From the NCBI RefSeq assembly GCF_014126615.1, contig NZ_CP059897.1:744001-808000 (forward strand): 64,000 nt of DNA. The letters run 5' to 3'. The stretch comes from Ciceribacter thiooxidans. Its GTDB lineage: Bacteria > Pseudomonadota > Alphaproteobacteria > Rhizobiales > Rhizobiaceae. Shown here piece after piece: positions 45,291-55,353 of this stretch. The notes beneath the pieces were generated by a model, which did no database searches, was not told where the DNA came from, and saw nothing but the letters and a program-made list of their open reading frames with translations. A program made the position numbers and the translations under genes. Numbering within the stretch: position 1 is the stretch's first letter; each line of letters opens with the position of its first letter.

Positions 45291-45998
45291 TTGGAACCTA
45301 TTCTTGTTTATGGCTTTCCCCTCGGGAGCTCGATGGGGCTCGTCGCGGCCCTCGAATGGCTGGGAAAACCCTATCGGCTCTGCCGGGTCGATATGCTCGG
45401 CGTGATGCGCAACCCTTCCTACGCCCGGCTGAATGCACGACACGAGACGCCAGCCCTCGTCACCGACGACGGTCGGGTCATCACCGAGACCATGGCGATC
45501 GCTCATTGGTTTGCGGCACGCGACACGGAGTGGCGTATCAGCTTTGATCCGAGGTCGGCTGAGGCTGATCGCATGATGCAGTTGATGGCCTTCATCAATA
45601 CCGGCTTCACTGCGGCCTTCAGCCCGCTTTGGGCCGCACTCGAGATGGACCCTCGGGACCCGGTGCTGCAAGACGCCTTGAGGCGGTGGGGCCGTGAGGC
45701 TGTGATCGCACGGCATGACAAGCTCGAGGCGATGCTGGGCGACAGCCCCTATCTCCTCGGAGATCACCCGACACTGGCCGATGGCGTCTTCGTCGGCGTT
45801 GCCCGCTGGGTCGATTTTCACGAGGTCGCACCAGCAAGCCGGTGGCCCCGAATCGAGACGCTCCGCCGTCGGCTGGAGGCGGATCCAGCGGTGCGCTTTG
45901 CAAGTGCGCTCGAAAGGGGTGATGCTGCTGCGGGATCCGGCGCCCTGCAAGGACATATTTCACTTGCGGAAGTGACCGATCGTTTCGGTCGCGGTTAA
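45291..45998 (+). CDS. Glutathione S-transferase family protein
   Basis: 235 residues from TTG 45291, with GGAGAAG seven to eight bases upstream. The thioredoxin-like N-terminal domain (ILVYGFPLGSSMG, with the catalytic Ser region) carries the cis-Pro in ETPALV and the glutathione-binding ETMAIAHW. An all-alpha C-terminal domain follows (LLGDHPTLADGVFVGVARW with the capping motif). It conjugates or reduces electrophiles with glutathione in the cytoplasm. The divergent HxlR regulator fits a role in electrophile defence. Confidence 0.87.
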   Translation: MEPILVYGFPLGSSMGLVAALEWLGKPYRLCRVDMLGVMRNPSYARLNARHETPALVTDDGRVITETMAIAHWFAARDTEWRISFDPRSAEADRMMQLMAFINTGFTAAFSPLWAALEMDPRDPVLQDALRRWGREAVIARHDKLEAMLGDSPYLLGDHPTLADGVFVGVARWVDFHEVAPASRWPRIETLRRRLEADPAVRFASALERGDAAAGSGALQGHISLAEVTDRFGRG

Positions 45999-46003
45999 CG
46001 AAT

Positions 46004-46027
46004 GCAGGTCGGCCAACGCCGATCTGC
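46004..46027 (+). terminator. Terminator-like stem-loop between GST and GntR genes
   Basis: GCAGGTCGGC and GCCGATCTGC pair over 10 bp with one wobble around a 4-nt loop. It is 5 bp after the GST stop and lies between convergent genes, so it may serve both. Confidence 0.6.
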
Positions 46028-46111
46028 TACTTCCATAGCTTTCGGTCTGGCGCGCGATCGTGTCGCTGGTCGTCCGCGCAGGGCTAGGAAATCAGCCGCG
46101 CGATCATGGGC

Positions 46112-46774
46112 CTAGCTCCTTTCCTCGAGCCTGGAGAAGGCGGCGAGCACCGTGCGTTCGGAGCGTTCGAGATAGGCTTCGAGCGCGCGTGCAGCGTCGG
46201 CGCATTTCCCAGCCTTCAACTGCTCCAAAATCGCCGCGTTCAGGTCGACGTAGGGCGCATGAAGAAACTCCGGATCGTCAAGAAGTCCGAAACTCAGGCG
46301 CAGTTCGGCGGCAATCTGACCATAGAACGCATTGAGACGCGTGCTGTCGGCGAGGTCGACGATCGCCGCATGAAACGTCATGTTGGCACTGCCGACGCCG
46401 ACCCAGTCCTTCGCCTCGCGGCATTTCAGGGCGGTCTCGACAGCTGCGTGCATGCGTTGGACGGCCGGATGTTCCGGATAGGCGCGTTCGAGCGCCCGAC
46501 ATTCGATCAGCCGGCGGACCCGGTAGATGTCGATGATCGACGCCATGCTCGGTGTGGAGACGAAGACGCCGCGGTTGGGCTCATGCCGCAGCAGACCTTC
46601 CTTGGTGAGGAGACGGAACGCTTCGCGAAGCGAGTTGCGCGACACATCGAAATCGTCGCTCAATGCAGCCTCCGACAGGCGTTGGCCGGGCTTCAGCTCG
46701 CCGCCGATCAGGCGCACACGGATCTGTTCGGCAAGCCGTTGTGCTAGCGTCAGTGCTGGATCGTGATGTGCCAT
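46112..46774 (-). CDS. GntR family transcriptional regulator (FCD subgroup)
   Basis: 220 residues from ATG 46774; the frame is open upstream without homology. The winged helix (LIGGELKPGQRLSEAALSDD, SRNSLREAFRLLTKEGLL) and an all-helical FCD effector domain with metal-binding His (NMTFHAAIVDLADSTRL) are present. FCD domains bind small organic acids. It is divergent from the 5-oxoprolinase operon, so it probably controls that operon in response to 5-oxoproline or glutamate-related acids. Confidence 0.9.
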   Translation of the reverse strand: MAHHDPALTLAQRLAEQIRVRLIGGELKPGQRLSEAALSDDFDVSRNSLREAFRLLTKEGLLRHEPNRGVFVSTPSMASIIDIYRVRRLIECRALERAYPEHPAVQRMHAAVETALKCREAKDWVGVGSANMTFHAAIVDLADSTRLNAFYGQIAAELRLSFGLLDDPEFLHAPYVDLNAAILEQLKAGKCADAARALEAYLERSERTVLAAFSRLEERS

Positions 46775-47006
46775 TGGCCCCTTTCGGCGCGCCGTGTGTT
46801 CTGCTGTTCCCGAGAGGCCGTCCGTTCCCGGATCCGGGCAACGGCGTGTTGCCGGGTGACCCCATGGGCCAATATCCCCGAAGAAGGAGGAGAGGCAAGG
46901 TCCCCTTCGCGGGAGCGGCAAATATGCGCAGCAGAAGGGCAGGTTCTGCACATATCCACACCACTGCGCTCAACAGAATGGCAGAATGATGGAATCAAAA
47001 AAGAAA

Positions 47007-47026
47007 ATTGTTCAACAATCTTGACA
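47007..47026 (+). promoter_or_regulatory. Candidate GntR operator plus -35 box for the oxoprolinase operon
   Basis: ATTGTTCAACAAT (47007-47019) is a perfect 13-bp palindrome of the TTGT-N-ACAA style used by FCD-type GntR proteins. TTGACA follows at once (47021-47026) and could be the -35 box; the -10 is not clear. A second half-site pair ACAAT/ATTGT spans 47015-47032. The rest of the 346-bp divergent space (46775-47120) shows no gene. Confidence 0.55.
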
Positions 47027-47120
47027 GAATTGTGAAACGCGGCGACGCTGTCCCTGTCGCATACAGCAGACCTGCCGGCCTCCACGCTTCAGGCGGGCCA
47101 TAATCATAAGGAGAGGGTTC

Positions 47121-48410
47121 ATGGAACAGCATTCGATATCCCCAGGTAGTGCGGCTCCGGTCGAAGACGCGTCGTCTTCCGCTCCCGCCAGCTTATCGGC
47201 CAAATCTCGTCGCGCCTCGCTCACCGCGGCTATCTTCCTGATGGCGACTTCGGCCATCGGACCCGGCTTCATCACCCAGACGGCCACCTTCACGTCCAAG
47301 CTCGGCGCCGCCTTTGCCTTTGCGATCCTCGCCTCGATCGTCATCGATTTCGTGGTCCAGCTCAACGTCTGGCGGATCGTGACGCTGACGCGCATGCGCG
47401 CCTCCGAGATCGCCAATGCAGCCATTCCGGGAACCGGCTACGCTCTCGCCGTGCTGGTCATCGTCGGCGGACTCTTCTTCAATATCGGCAATATCGGCGG
47501 ATCCGGGCTCGGCCTCAATGCCATGCTCGGCATTGACCCGAAGCTCGGCGGGGCGATCAGCGCGCTGATCGCGATCGGCATCTTTCTCTCAAAACGTGCG
47601 GGCGTCGCCATCGACCGGCTGATCATCGTCGCCGGCGTCATGATGATTGTACTGACGCTCTACGTCGCCATCGTCTCTGGGCCGCCGGTCGGTGACGCGC
47701 TCTACCAGACCGTCCTGCCGGCCACGATCGATTTCGCCACGATCACGACGATCGTCGGCGGAACGGTCGGCGGCTACATCACCTATTCCGGGGCACACCG
47801 CCTGCTCGACAAGGGAACGGTCGGCATCGAAAATCTCGGCGCCGTGAACCGTGCCGCACTCTCCGGCATCGCAGTGACGGGCCTCATGCGCTACGTGCTC
47901 TTTCTCGCGATCCTCGGCGTCGTCGCAAGCGGTGTCGTCATCGATGTTTCCGGCAAGGGCGCCAACCCCGCGGCGCAGGCCTTTGAGGCTGCCGCCGGCA
48001 CTGTTGGCCTGCGCATCTTCGGCCTCGTCCTGTGGTTCGCCGCCATTACCTCCGTCATCGGCGCGGCCTATACCTCGGTCTCGTTCCTCACGGCCTTCAA
48101 GCCCGACATCAGCGAGCGTGCCCGCAACCTCGCGACGGTCGCCTTCATCGCCGTATCGCTCTTCTTCTACATCGTGATCACCACGCCGCCGGCGCAGATG
48201 CTGGTCTTCGTAGGCGGTCTCAATGGCCTCATCCTGCCGATCGGCCTTTCGATCTTCGTCTATGCGGCCTGGGCGCGGTCGGACCTGATGGGCGGCTACC
48301 GCTATCCGCGCTGGTTGCTTGTTCTCGGTGCGGCGGTCTGTGCGCTCACCTGGTACATGGGCTACAAGTCGATCGGCCCGATCTTCGCGCTTCTCACGGC
48401 AACCGCATAA
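47121..48410 (+). CDS. NRAMP-fold transporter of the 5-oxoprolinase locus (YcsG-like)
   Basis: 429 residues, about eleven membrane segments after a 30-residue polar N terminus. It belongs to the NRAMP/APC fold, but where true metal carriers have the metal-binding DPGN in helix 1 it reads IGPGF (residues 46-50). No MPH motif is seen in helix 6 either; that area reads TYSGAHR. It is therefore unlikely to carry divalent metals. As in the Bacillus ycsFG-ycsI-kip operon, it lies beside pxpA, so uptake of 5-oxoproline or a related organic acid is the natural guess. AAGGAGAGGG gives a strong ribosome site. Confidence 0.8.
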   Translation: MEQHSISPGSAAPVEDASSSAPASLSAKSRRASLTAAIFLMATSAIGPGFITQTATFTSKLGAAFAFAILASIVIDFVVQLNVWRIVTLTRMRASEIANAAIPGTGYALAVLVIVGGLFFNIGNIGGSGLGLNAMLGIDPKLGGAISALIAIGIFLSKRAGVAIDRLIIVAGVMMIVLTLYVAIVSGPPVGDALYQTVLPATIDFATITTIVGGTVGGYITYSGAHRLLDKGTVGIENLGAVNRAALSGIAVTGLMRYVLFLAILGVVASGVVIDVSGKGANPAAQAFEAAAGTVGLRIFGLVLWFAAITSVIGAAYTSVSFLTAFKPDISERARNLATVAFIAVSLFFYIVITTPPAQMLVFVGGLNGLILPIGLSIFVYAAWARSDLMGGYRYPRWLLVLGAAVCALTWYMGYKSIGPIFALLTATA

Positions 48411-48421
48411 GGAGACCTTCG

Positions 48422-49186
48422 ATGACGGTAATCGATCTCAACAGCGATCTCGGCGAGGGCTACGGCGCCTGGAATATGGGCGATGACGAAGCCATGCTCG
48501 CCATCGTCTCCAGCGCCAATGTCGCCTGCGGTTTCCATGCCGGCGACCCTGTCGGCATCCTGAAGACGGTCAAGGCGGCGGCCGAGAAGGGTGTTTCGAT
48601 CGGCGCCCATGTGTCCTATCCTGATCGCGTCGGCTTCGGCCGGCGCGACATGGATGTCACGGGAGGCGAGCTCACCGCGGACGTCATCTACCAGATCGGC
48701 GCCCTCAAGGGCCTTGCCGCTGCGGCCGGAACGACGGTCGGTTACGTCAAGCCGCATGGCGCGCTTTACAATCGCATCGCCCATGATCCGAAGCAGGGGC
48801 AGGCGGTAATCGACGGCATCAAGGCGGTCGATCCCTCCCTTGTCCTGATGGGGCTTGCCGGCTCTCCGATCCTCGACCTCGCTCGCAAGGCGGGACTTGA
48901 AGTGGTGGCGGAGGCCTTTGCCGATCGCGCCTACCAGCCGGATGGCCAGCTCGTCTCACGTCGGGATCCGGGTGCCGTGTTGCACGACCCGCAGCTGATC
49001 GCCCGGCGCATGCTGCGGCTCGCCTACCAGGGAACGCTGGAGGCGATCGACGGCTCGATGATCAAGATCGAAGCGCAATCGATCTGCGTACACGGCGACA
49101 GCCCCGGCGCCGTCGCCATCGCCCGGGACATCCGTCGCGCCTTCGAGGCCGATGGTGTCCGCGTGCGTTCCTTCCTTGCACACTGA
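48422..49186 (+). CDS. pxpA: 5-oxoprolinase subunit A
   Basis: 254 residues from ATG 48422 with AGGAGA upstream. [31 protein letters not shown] and [10 protein letters not shown] are the LamB/YcsF family hallmarks. PxpA acts with PxpB and PxpC in the ATP-driven opening of 5-oxoproline to glutamate in the cytoplasm. The other subunits are encoded in a fused gene 0.8 kb downstream, in one operon with short spacers. Confidence 0.92.
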   Translation: MTVIDLNSDLGEGYGAWNMGDDEAMLAIVSSANVACGFHAGDPVGILKTVKAAAEKGVSIGAHVSYPDRVGFGRRDMDVTGGELTADVIYQIGALKGLAAAAGTTVGYVKPHGALYNRIAHDPKQGQAVIDGIKAVDPSLVLMGLAGSPILDLARKAGLEVVAEAFADRAYQPDGQLVSRRDPGAVLHDPQLIARRMLRLAYQGTLEAIDGSMIKIEAQSICVHGDSPGAVAIARDIRRAFEADGVRVRSFLAH

Positions 49187-49201
49187 GCGGAGGGAACTGG
49201 C

Positions 49202-50008
49202 ATGATCGCTCCCCAATCTCTCCGCCATGTCGACGTGGGTGCGGCACGAGCTGCGCGCGAGCGTTATCGGACCGGCGTCGTTGAGCCGACGTCCGGTGTG
49301 GCTCCCGGGTTCACCCAGGCAAACATGATCGTGCTGCCGCGCGACTGGGCGTTCGATTTCCTGCTTTACGCGCAGCGCAACCCGAAGGCCTGCCCGGTTC
49401 TCGACGTTTGCGATCCAGGTTCGCATGAGACGGTGCTCGCCCCCGGCGCCGACCTGCGGACGGACATTCCGCTCTACCGCATCTGGCGCGACGGCAGGCT
49501 TGCCGAAGAGACGCCGGATGCAACGTCCGCCTGGGCCGAGCATCCCGACCTCGTGAGCTTCCTGATCGGCTGCAGCTTCACGTTCGAAACGCCGATGATC
49601 GAGGCCGGCATCGAGATCCGTCATATCACCGACGGCACCAATGTGCCGATGTACCTCACGGACCGGCCCTGCCGGCCTGCTGGACGGCTCAAGGGAAACA
49701 TGGTCGTCTCCATGCGGCCGATCCCGGCATCCCGCGTCGCCGATGCCGCGATGATCTCCGGCCGCTTTCCCGCCGTCCATGGCGCCCCGGTGCATGTCGG
49801 TGAACCCGAACTCATCGGTATCCGTGATCTGTCGAAACCGGAGTTCGGCGATCCGGTGCGCATTGAGCCCGGCGAAGTGCCGGTGTTCTGGGCCTGCGGG
49901 GTGACGCCGCAGGCAGCCGTCATGGCCTCCGGCGTACCGTTTGCGATCACGCACGCGCCGGGGCACATGTTCATCACCGATATTCCCGATTCCGCCTATC
50001 ACGCCTGA
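49202..50008 (+). CDS. Putative hydro-lyase (DUF1445, D-glutamate cyclase-like, YcsI family)
   Basis: 268 residues. [25 protein letters not shown] and [13 protein letters not shown] are typical of DUF1445. A mammalian relative converts D-glutamate to 5-oxo-D-proline, which suggests that this protein may link D-glutamate or a related compound to the 5-oxoproline pathway; the bacterial function is not settled. It lies between pxpA and the pxpBC fusion, as ycsI does in Bacillus. The spacer to pxpA is 15 bp. Confidence 0.85.
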   Translation: MIAPQSLRHVDVGAARAARERYRTGVVEPTSGVAPGFTQANMIVLPRDWAFDFLLYAQRNPKACPVLDVCDPGSHETVLAPGADLRTDIPLYRIWRDGRLAEETPDATSAWAEHPDLVSFLIGCSFTFETPMIEAGIEIRHITDGTNVPMYLTDRPCRPAGRLKGNMVVSMRPIPASRVADAAMISGRFPAVHGAPVHVGEPELIGIRDLSKPEFGDPVRIEPGEVPVFWACGVTPQAAVMASGVPFAITHAPGHMFITDIPDSAYHA

Positions 50009-50015
50009 GGTCGGC

Positions 50016-51650
50016 ATGCGCTTTCTGCCCGTCAGCCTGACGACCATTCTGGTTGAGCTTGCCGATCTCGAGGAGACGCTGGCCCTCTTTGCCTCGCTTC
50101 AGGCCGAGCCGCTCCCCGGCGTCGAAGACCTCGTTCCGGCCGCCCGCACGCTGATGATCCGGTTCCGGCCGGAACGCGTGAGCGCCGGTGAGCTTGCCGC
50201 GGCGGTCTCGGGCCGTGATCTTTCGGTTCGCACTTCGCTATCCGAGCACCTCGTCGAAATCCCGGTGCATTACGACGGCGAGGATCTGGGCGAAGTCGCA
50301 GCATTGACCGGGCTCTCCGTCGAGGAGGTGATCCGCCGGCACACGGAAGGCGAATTCACGGTCGCCTTCTGCGGCTTTGCGCCTGGCTTCGGCTATCTCG
50401 TCGGCGGTGATCCCGCCTTGCAGGTGCCGCGGCGGCAGAGCCCGCGCACCCGCATTCCGGCAGGTTCCGTCGCACTTGCGGGCGCCTTCTCCGGGGTCTA
50501 TCCGCAGGCGAGCCCCGGTGGCTGGCAGATCATCGGCACGACGCCGGAAAAGATGTGGGACCTTTCCCGCGATCCGCCGGCGCTCTTCCAGCCCGGCTAC
50601 CGCGTTCGCTTCTTCGATCTCGAAAAGCGCCGGAGCTCGACTGAAACAGTAACATCGGCCACAACGACCGTGGAGAAGGCGCCAGACGAGACTGGGAGCG
50701 GACCCGCGGCCCCTGTGTTCAAGGTTCTCGCCGCGCCGATTCCCGCACATTTCCAGGATCTCGGCCGTTTTGGCCAGACGGGGCAGGGGGTCTCGGCGTC
50801 GGGCGCTCTCGACCAGGGTGCGCTGAAAGCGGCGAACCGCGCGGTCGGCAATCCGCCCGATCAGGCCTGCCTCGAAATCACGCTTGGCGGCTTCTCCTTC
50901 GAGGCAGCGGCCCGCGCCGTCGTCGCCTTTGCCGGCGCGCCGTGTCCAATTCTAGTGCGCGATGCCGCCGGCCGGGAGATCGAGGCCGCCGCCTACCGGC
51001 CGATCGGGCTTGAACCGGGCGATGTCGTTTCCCTCGGCCATCCCCCGGCCGGCATGCGCAGCTATCTCGCGGTCCGCGGCGGCTTCGCCGTCAAACCAGT
51101 GCTCGGCAGCGCCGCGACCGACACGCTTGCCGTCGTCGGGCCCGAGCCTGTCGGCGCAGGGGCGGTGCTTGCGCTTTCAGACGAGCGCGAGGGTCTGACA
51201 AGCGTTTCGCTCACCGAGACGCCGGCCTTTGCGGCACCGAAACCCGGAGAGATTGTGACGCTCGACGTCGTTCTCGGGCCGCGCACCGACTGGTTTACGG
51301 AAGCCGGTCTCGCGAGCCTCACCGATCAGCTCTGGGCGGTGACCCCGCAGTCGAGCCGCGTCGGCATCCGCCTTTCGGGCGAGCAGCCGATCGAACGTAG
51401 GGACAATGCCGAACTGCCGAGTGAGGGGACGGCAACGGGGGCAATCCAGGTGCCGCACAGCGGGCAGCCGGTGCTCTTCCTCGCCGATCATCCGCTCACC
51501 GGCGGCTATCCGGTGATCGGCGCAGTCGCCGAGTACCATCTCGATCTCGCCGGACAGGTTCCGGCCAACGCGAAAATAAGATTCCGGCTGGTCTCGCAAT
51601 TTGCCGAGATCATGCCGTCGACCGGCCGAGACGCCGCGGAAAGACAGTGA
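50016..51650 (+). CDS. Fused 5-oxoprolinase subunits B and C (PxpB-PxpC)
   Basis: 544 residues from ATG 50016. Residues 1 to about 205 form a PxpB/KipI domain ([40 protein letters not shown]); about 230-544 form a PxpC/KipA domain ([40 protein letters not shown]). A Thr/Ala/Pro-rich linker joins them. In E. coli and Bacillus these are separate proteins that form a complex; the fusion fixes their 1:1 ratio. Both domains resemble the carboxyltransferase part of urea amidolyase, which fits the biotin carboxylase encoded next. Confidence 0.9.
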   Translation: MRFLPVSLTTILVELADLEETLALFASLQAEPLPGVEDLVPAARTLMIRFRPERVSAGELAAAVSGRDLSVRTSLSEHLVEIPVHYDGEDLGEVAALTGLSVEEVIRRHTEGEFTVAFCGFAPGFGYLVGGDPALQVPRRQSPRTRIPAGSVALAGAFSGVYPQASPGGWQIIGTTPEKMWDLSRDPPALFQPGYRVRFFDLEKRRSSTETVTSATTTVEKAPDETGSGPAAPVFKVLAAPIPAHFQDLGRFGQTGQGVSASGALDQGALKAANRAVGNPPDQACLEITLGGFSFEAAARAVVAFAGAPCPILVRDAAGREIEAAAYRPIGLEPGDVVSLGHPPAGMRSYLAVRGGFAVKPVLGSAATDTLAVVGPEPVGAGAVLALSDEREGLTSVSLTETPAFAAPKPGEIVTLDVVLGPRTDWFTEAGLASLTDQLWAVTPQSSRVGIRLSGEQPIERRDNAELPSEGTATGAIQVPHSGQPVLFLADHPLTGGYPVIGAVAEYHLDLAGQVPANAKIRFRLVSQFAEIMPSTGRDAAERQ

Positions 51651-51661
51651 GGAGACGCCCG

Positions 51662-53389
51662 ATGAAAAAAGTCCTGATCGCCAACCGTGGTGAGATCGCC
51701 GTGCGGATCATCCGCGCCTGTCGCGACTACGGCCTGCAGTCGGTCGCCGTCTATGCCGACCCCGATATGGACGCACTCTTCGTGCGGCTCGCCGACGAAG
51801 CCTACGGGCTTTCCGGCATTCGGCCGGCCGAGACCTATCTCGACATCGAAAAACTGATCGCGGTCGCCCGCCGCTCCGGCGCCGATGCGATCCATCCGGG
51901 TTACGGCTTCCTCTCGGAGCGGGCGGAGTTCGCCCGCGCCGTGATCGAGGCCGGCCTCACCTGGATTGGTCCGGACCCACAGGTCATCGAGGCGCTCGGC
52001 GACAAGGTCGAGGCTCGGCGGATTGCAACAGGCGTCGGCGCACCGCTCGTCGCCGGCAGCGACGGCCCCGTCTCGTCTGCTGCCGAGGTGCTCGCCTTTG
52101 CCGAAGCGCACGGCCTGCCGGTCGCCATCAAGGCCGCCCATGGCGGCGGCGGCCGCGGCATGAAAGTGGTCTGGAAGATGGACGAAATCCCCGAGCTCTA
52201 CGAGTCCGCCGTGCGCGAGGCGACCGCTGCCTTCGGCCGCGGCGAGTGCTTCCTCGAGCGTTTCCTCGACCGCCCGCGCCACGTCGAAGCGCAGGTGATC
52301 GCCGACAGGCTTGGCAATGTCGTCGTGCTCGGAACCCGCGACTGCTCGCTGCAACGGCGCAACCAGAAGCTCGTCGAGGAGGCGCCGGCACCGTTCCTCA
52401 CAGACGCCCAGCGCGACACGATCCACGCTGCGTCCCGCAAGATCTGTGCCGCGGCCGGCTATTCCGGTGCGGGCACGGTCGAGTTCCTGCTCGGCGTCGA
52501 CGGCACGATCTCCTTCCTCGAGGTGAACACCCGCCTGCAGGTCGAACACCCGGTGACCGAGGAAACGACCGGTCTCGACCTCGTGGTCGAACAGTTCCGC
52601 ATCGCCGAAGGCCTGCCGCTTCGCGTGACGGAGACACCGGCGCCACGCGGCCATGCGATCGAATTCCGCATCAATGCCGAGGATCCGGGCCGCGGCTTCC
52701 TGCCGACGCCCGGCCGTATCGACGCTTTCGTGCCGCCGTCCGGTCCCGGCATTCGTCTCGACAGCGGCGTCGAGACCGGTTCCTCGATCCCCGGTGTCTT
52801 CGATTCGCTGGTGGCGAAGCTCATCGTCACTGGAGCGACACGGGAAGAGGCGCTCAAACGCGCCCGCCGGGCGCTCGCCGAGTTCCGGATCGAAGGCGTG
52901 ACGACGGTGCTCCCTTTCCATCGCGCCGCGATCGAGGCGGAGGATTTCGTCGGCGAGGACGGCTTCAAGGTCCATACTCGCTGGATCGAGAATGAATTCG
53001 CCGGACGGCTGGAAGCCGAACCCCGGCCGGAACCGGTCACCGAACCAGCGCTCGTCCGTACGCATGTCGAGATCGACGGCCGCCGGCACGAGCTTGGCCT
53101 TCCGGCATTGCTCTTCCAGGGCTTTGCAGCGTCACCGGTCGCCGGGAACCAGGCACAGGCCATTCCCGCCGCGGACCCGGCCATCCTCTCGGCGCCGATC
53201 GCCGGGACGCTGCAAGCCTGGAAAGTTGTCGACGGCGACAAGGTAGAGAAGGGTGATTTGCTCGCCGTGATGGAGGCGATGAAGATGGAAACGCAGGTGA
53301 CGGCGACCCGCAGCGGCGCCTTCCGCATTGTCGCCGGAACCGGCAGCTATCTCGAAGCCGGTGCAACCCTCGGCCGCTACGAGGAGTAG
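51662..53389 (+). CDS. Biotin carboxylase with fused biotin carrier domain (acetyl-CoA carboxylase-like)
   Basis: 575 residues from ATG 51662. Biotin carboxylase N and ATP-grasp domains ([57 protein letters not shown]) are followed by a biotinyl domain near residues 500-575 with EAMKMETQ; Lys541 should carry biotin. It carboxylates its own biotin with bicarbonate and ATP. The carboxyl acceptor enzyme should be the PxpBC-like protein encoded 11 bp upstream, since no other carboxyltransferase is present. This pairing suggests either a carboxylation step in 5-oxoproline opening or a related amide. Confidence 0.9.
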   Translation: MKKVLIANRGEIAVRIIRACRDYGLQSVAVYADPDMDALFVRLADEAYGLSGIRPAETYLDIEKLIAVARRSGADAIHPGYGFLSERAEFARAVIEAGLTWIGPDPQVIEALGDKVEARRIATGVGAPLVAGSDGPVSSAAEVLAFAEAHGLPVAIKAAHGGGGRGMKVVWKMDEIPELYESAVREATAAFGRGECFLERFLDRPRHVEAQVIADRLGNVVVLGTRDCSLQRRNQKLVEEAPAPFLTDAQRDTIHAASRKICAAAGYSGAGTVEFLLGVDGTISFLEVNTRLQVEHPVTEETTGLDLVVEQFRIAEGLPLRVTETPAPRGHAIEFRINAEDPGRGFLPTPGRIDAFVPPSGPGIRLDSGVETGSSIPGVFDSLVAKLIVTGATREEALKRARRALAEFRIEGVTTVLPFHRAAIEAEDFVGEDGFKVHTRWIENEFAGRLEAEPRPEPVTEPALVRTHVEIDGRRHELGLPALLFQGFAASPVAGNQAQAIPAADPAILSAPIAGTLQAWKVVDGDKVEKGDLLAVMEAMKMETQVTATRSGAFRIVAGTGSYLEAGATLGRYEE

Positions 53390-53772
53390 AAAGCCGGCGG
53401 AGGTCCGACTCAACTTTTCCGGCTGAAAAGCCCGAACCCTTATCGCTGCGCAGGGGACGTACGTTCGAACTGCCCGGAGCGCTCGCGTTATCGAAAGGCC
53501 TGTACCCGCAGGTCACACCAGCGAATTGTCCTCAAGGTTCTCATCGCATCCCGGATGATGCGTGTTGCGCTTCCGTTTCAGGCGGCTGAGGGTGAAACGA
53601 ACCTAGCTCGAGCATGCAGCATTCGCCAGTAATGCCGGTCTAGGTGGTGCTTCTGACGCGAGCACCGCCGCCGCCCGTCAGCGCACGAAATTTGACTTGC
53701 GGCGGTGAATTACGAGAGACCGTCGCCGAAGTCGCCCAGCCCCTCAGCCGCGTCCCGAAGCCGTGGCGGATA
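53390..53772. other. Convergent intergenic region without a gene
   Basis: 383 bp between the oxoprolinase operon and a minus-strand gene. AGCCGG/CCGGCT (53392-53424) could form a weak 6-bp stem. No ORF with family features. Confidence 0.4.
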
Positions 53773-54861
53773 TCACCGTGGTTCCACGCAGACGTAATGA
53801 CCGGTGACGAAGGTTCTGAGAGCAAATTTGCCGCCGGCGAGGGGCTCCATATGGAACTTCTCCCAGGATCCGATGCTGGTGCGATTTGCGTTGCACTCGC
53901 GTCCGCCTCCCGATTCGGCGGTCAGCAGATGCCCGTTGGCCGTGAGAAAGCTCACCGTCCCGTCTCCATGCTTGATCAATCCCCATCGCTCCCACGCTCC
54001 GACTTCCGGGCGGTTTGCGTAAACGCCCTTTCCGCCTCCATCGACGGCAGAGAAATGACCCATGTGCGACATGAGCGAAACCTCGCTGCTGTCGCGGCAG
54101 GTTCCGATCTCGAACGCTTCCCATTCTCCGACCTGGGTACGGTTTGCGACCACGGGGCCGAAGGTGTTGGGGTCGGGCTCGCTTTCAAGCACCAGGCCCA
54201 GTGCTGCGCCGATCGCAAGGCCGAGCGGCGTCCCGATCGAGACGGCATTGGCGATCGTCGCCAGGGGCGCAAACTGCAGCGCCGTCGCTAGAGCCGGTGA
54301 TTTTGCAATGGCCGCGACGAGCCAGGCGGTGATCGTGACCCCGGCGACGCCGATCCTTGCGCTGTCGGCGAGAAGTTCGAACCGCCCGCCCATAAGCCGG
54401 GGATGAACGAGAATTCCCTGAACGCCGACCACACCATTGATCTCAACGCCATTGTTGCCGCCGAGCCGATCCACAAAGTTGATGTAGACGATGGAGGCGA
54501 AAAGGGCGCCGGCAATCACCGGAGCTGCGACCCCGGCAGCAGCAAGAAGCGGACCCCCTCCTTCGATCAGAACCTGGCTCAGCTTGATCGTCTGGTCATG
54601 ATCCAGGATCAGCGTCCATACCGGACCCTTCATCTTGAAGTCGCCGGCCGACGGTCCCTCCCGCACGATCTCGTGGACGGCCTTGTAGGTTTCGGGATCG
54701 GCCAGGAAGTGGTCGATATCGAACGCGCCGCCATGCAGCAGCAGCCCTCTTTGCGACCGGTCGAGATCGGCAACACGATCCTCGACGCGCCCGATTGGCC
54801 GACCGCGATTGGCGCGGCCTTCAACCTGTCCTTCGCCGGCGCCTATGGGTCGGAGAACCAT
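53773..54861 (-). CDS. Membrane-anchored protein with C-terminal fascin-like beta-trefoil
   Basis: 362 residues from ATG 54861, which has GGAGGGA five bases upstream. The first 100 residues are polar and unrecognised. Hydrophobic stretches at about 104-130, 171-186 and 190-225 follow. Residues about 236-362 hold three copies of a motif of the form ANR-x2-[VI]-G-x-W-E-x-[FW] (at about 239, 282 and 325), separated by beta-rich sequence. This is the pattern of fascin-like beta-trefoils. The role is unknown; such domains bind carbohydrate or protein partners. The next gene upstream encodes an oxidase-like membrane protein 43 bp away. Confidence 0.7.
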   Translation of the reverse strand: MVLRPIGAGEGQVEGRANRGRPIGRVEDRVADLDRSQRGLLLHGGAFDIDHFLADPETYKAVHEIVREGPSAGDFKMKGPVWTLILDHDQTIKLSQVLIEGGGPLLAAAGVAAPVIAGALFASIVYINFVDRLGGNNGVEINGVVGVQGILVHPRLMGGRFELLADSARIGVAGVTITAWLVAAIAKSPALATALQFAPLATIANAVSIGTPLGLAIGAALGLVLESEPDPNTFGPVVANRTQVGEWEAFEIGTCRDSSEVSLMSHMGHFSAVDGGGKGVYANRPEVGAWERWGLIKHGDGTVSFLTANGHLLTAESGGGRECNANRTSIGSWEKFHMEPLAGGKFALRTFVTGHYVCVEPR

Positions 54862-54904
54862 CTGTCCCTCCATCGTTCAACAGAAAATCTCATCGCACGT
54901 CATG

Positions 54905-55324
54905 TCAGGCGGATTGCTCGAGGCCTTGTCTGACCATGGCCCGTTCAGGCACCTCCACGGCCTTCCGGCTACGGAAGACAACCACCGCAAACAGAAGCAT
55001 CGATGCAAGGGTGAGAACCGAACCGACCTTGGCCAGCAATTCGCCTGCGCCAGAGACCGCCATGGCTATGCCCGGAACGAGCAGCACCACGCCGACGGTT
55101 GCCACAGCGAAATGCAGCTTCGCCAGCAAGTGTTCGCCGGCCCGGGGAACGAGGTGGTAGTAGATGCCGAAGAGTGCCAGCGTCACCCAGCCCACGAGAT
55201 TGAGGTGGGCGTGGGCTGCCGCCAGCCTATGATCGCCAGTTGCGGCCATGACGATGCCCCAGATCATTCCAAGCGTCACGTAGATGACCGCCGTCATAAA
55301 GAACCAGAAAGATATGCCACGCAT
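54905..55324 (-). CDS. Small cytochrome c oxidase subunit I-like membrane protein
   Basis: 139 residues from ATG 55324 with AGGAG eight bases upstream. Four membrane segments. AHAHLNLVGWVTLALFGIYY and HLVP are like the helix VI-VII area of heme-copper oxidase subunit I (cbb3-type annotation is common for such short proteins). A complete oxidase needs about twelve helices and six His ligands, so this is a one-domain relative rather than a working oxidase. A role in heme or copper handling or nitric oxide response is possible but not shown. It is 29 bp downstream of the cupin gene. Confidence 0.75.
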   Translation of the reverse strand: MRGISFWFFMTAVIYVTLGMIWGIVMAATGDHRLAAAHAHLNLVGWVTLALFGIYYHLVPRAGEHLLAKLHFAVATVGVVLLVPGIAMAVSGAGELLAKVGSVLTLASMLLFAVVVFRSRKAVEVPERAMVRQGLEQSA

Positions 55325-55353
55325 GTCCGTTGCTCCTGTTAGCGCTTGCGAGA

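Noticed and set aside
47121..48410. Manganese/iron transporter (MntH) reading
   Set aside because: The metal-binding DPGN and MPH motifs are missing and the operon concerns 5-oxoproline.
51506..53089. Long open frame of 527 codons on the minus strand
   Set aside because: It lies entirely antisense to the biotin carboxylase and PxpBC genes, shows no family motif, and is a normal result of high-GC codon use.
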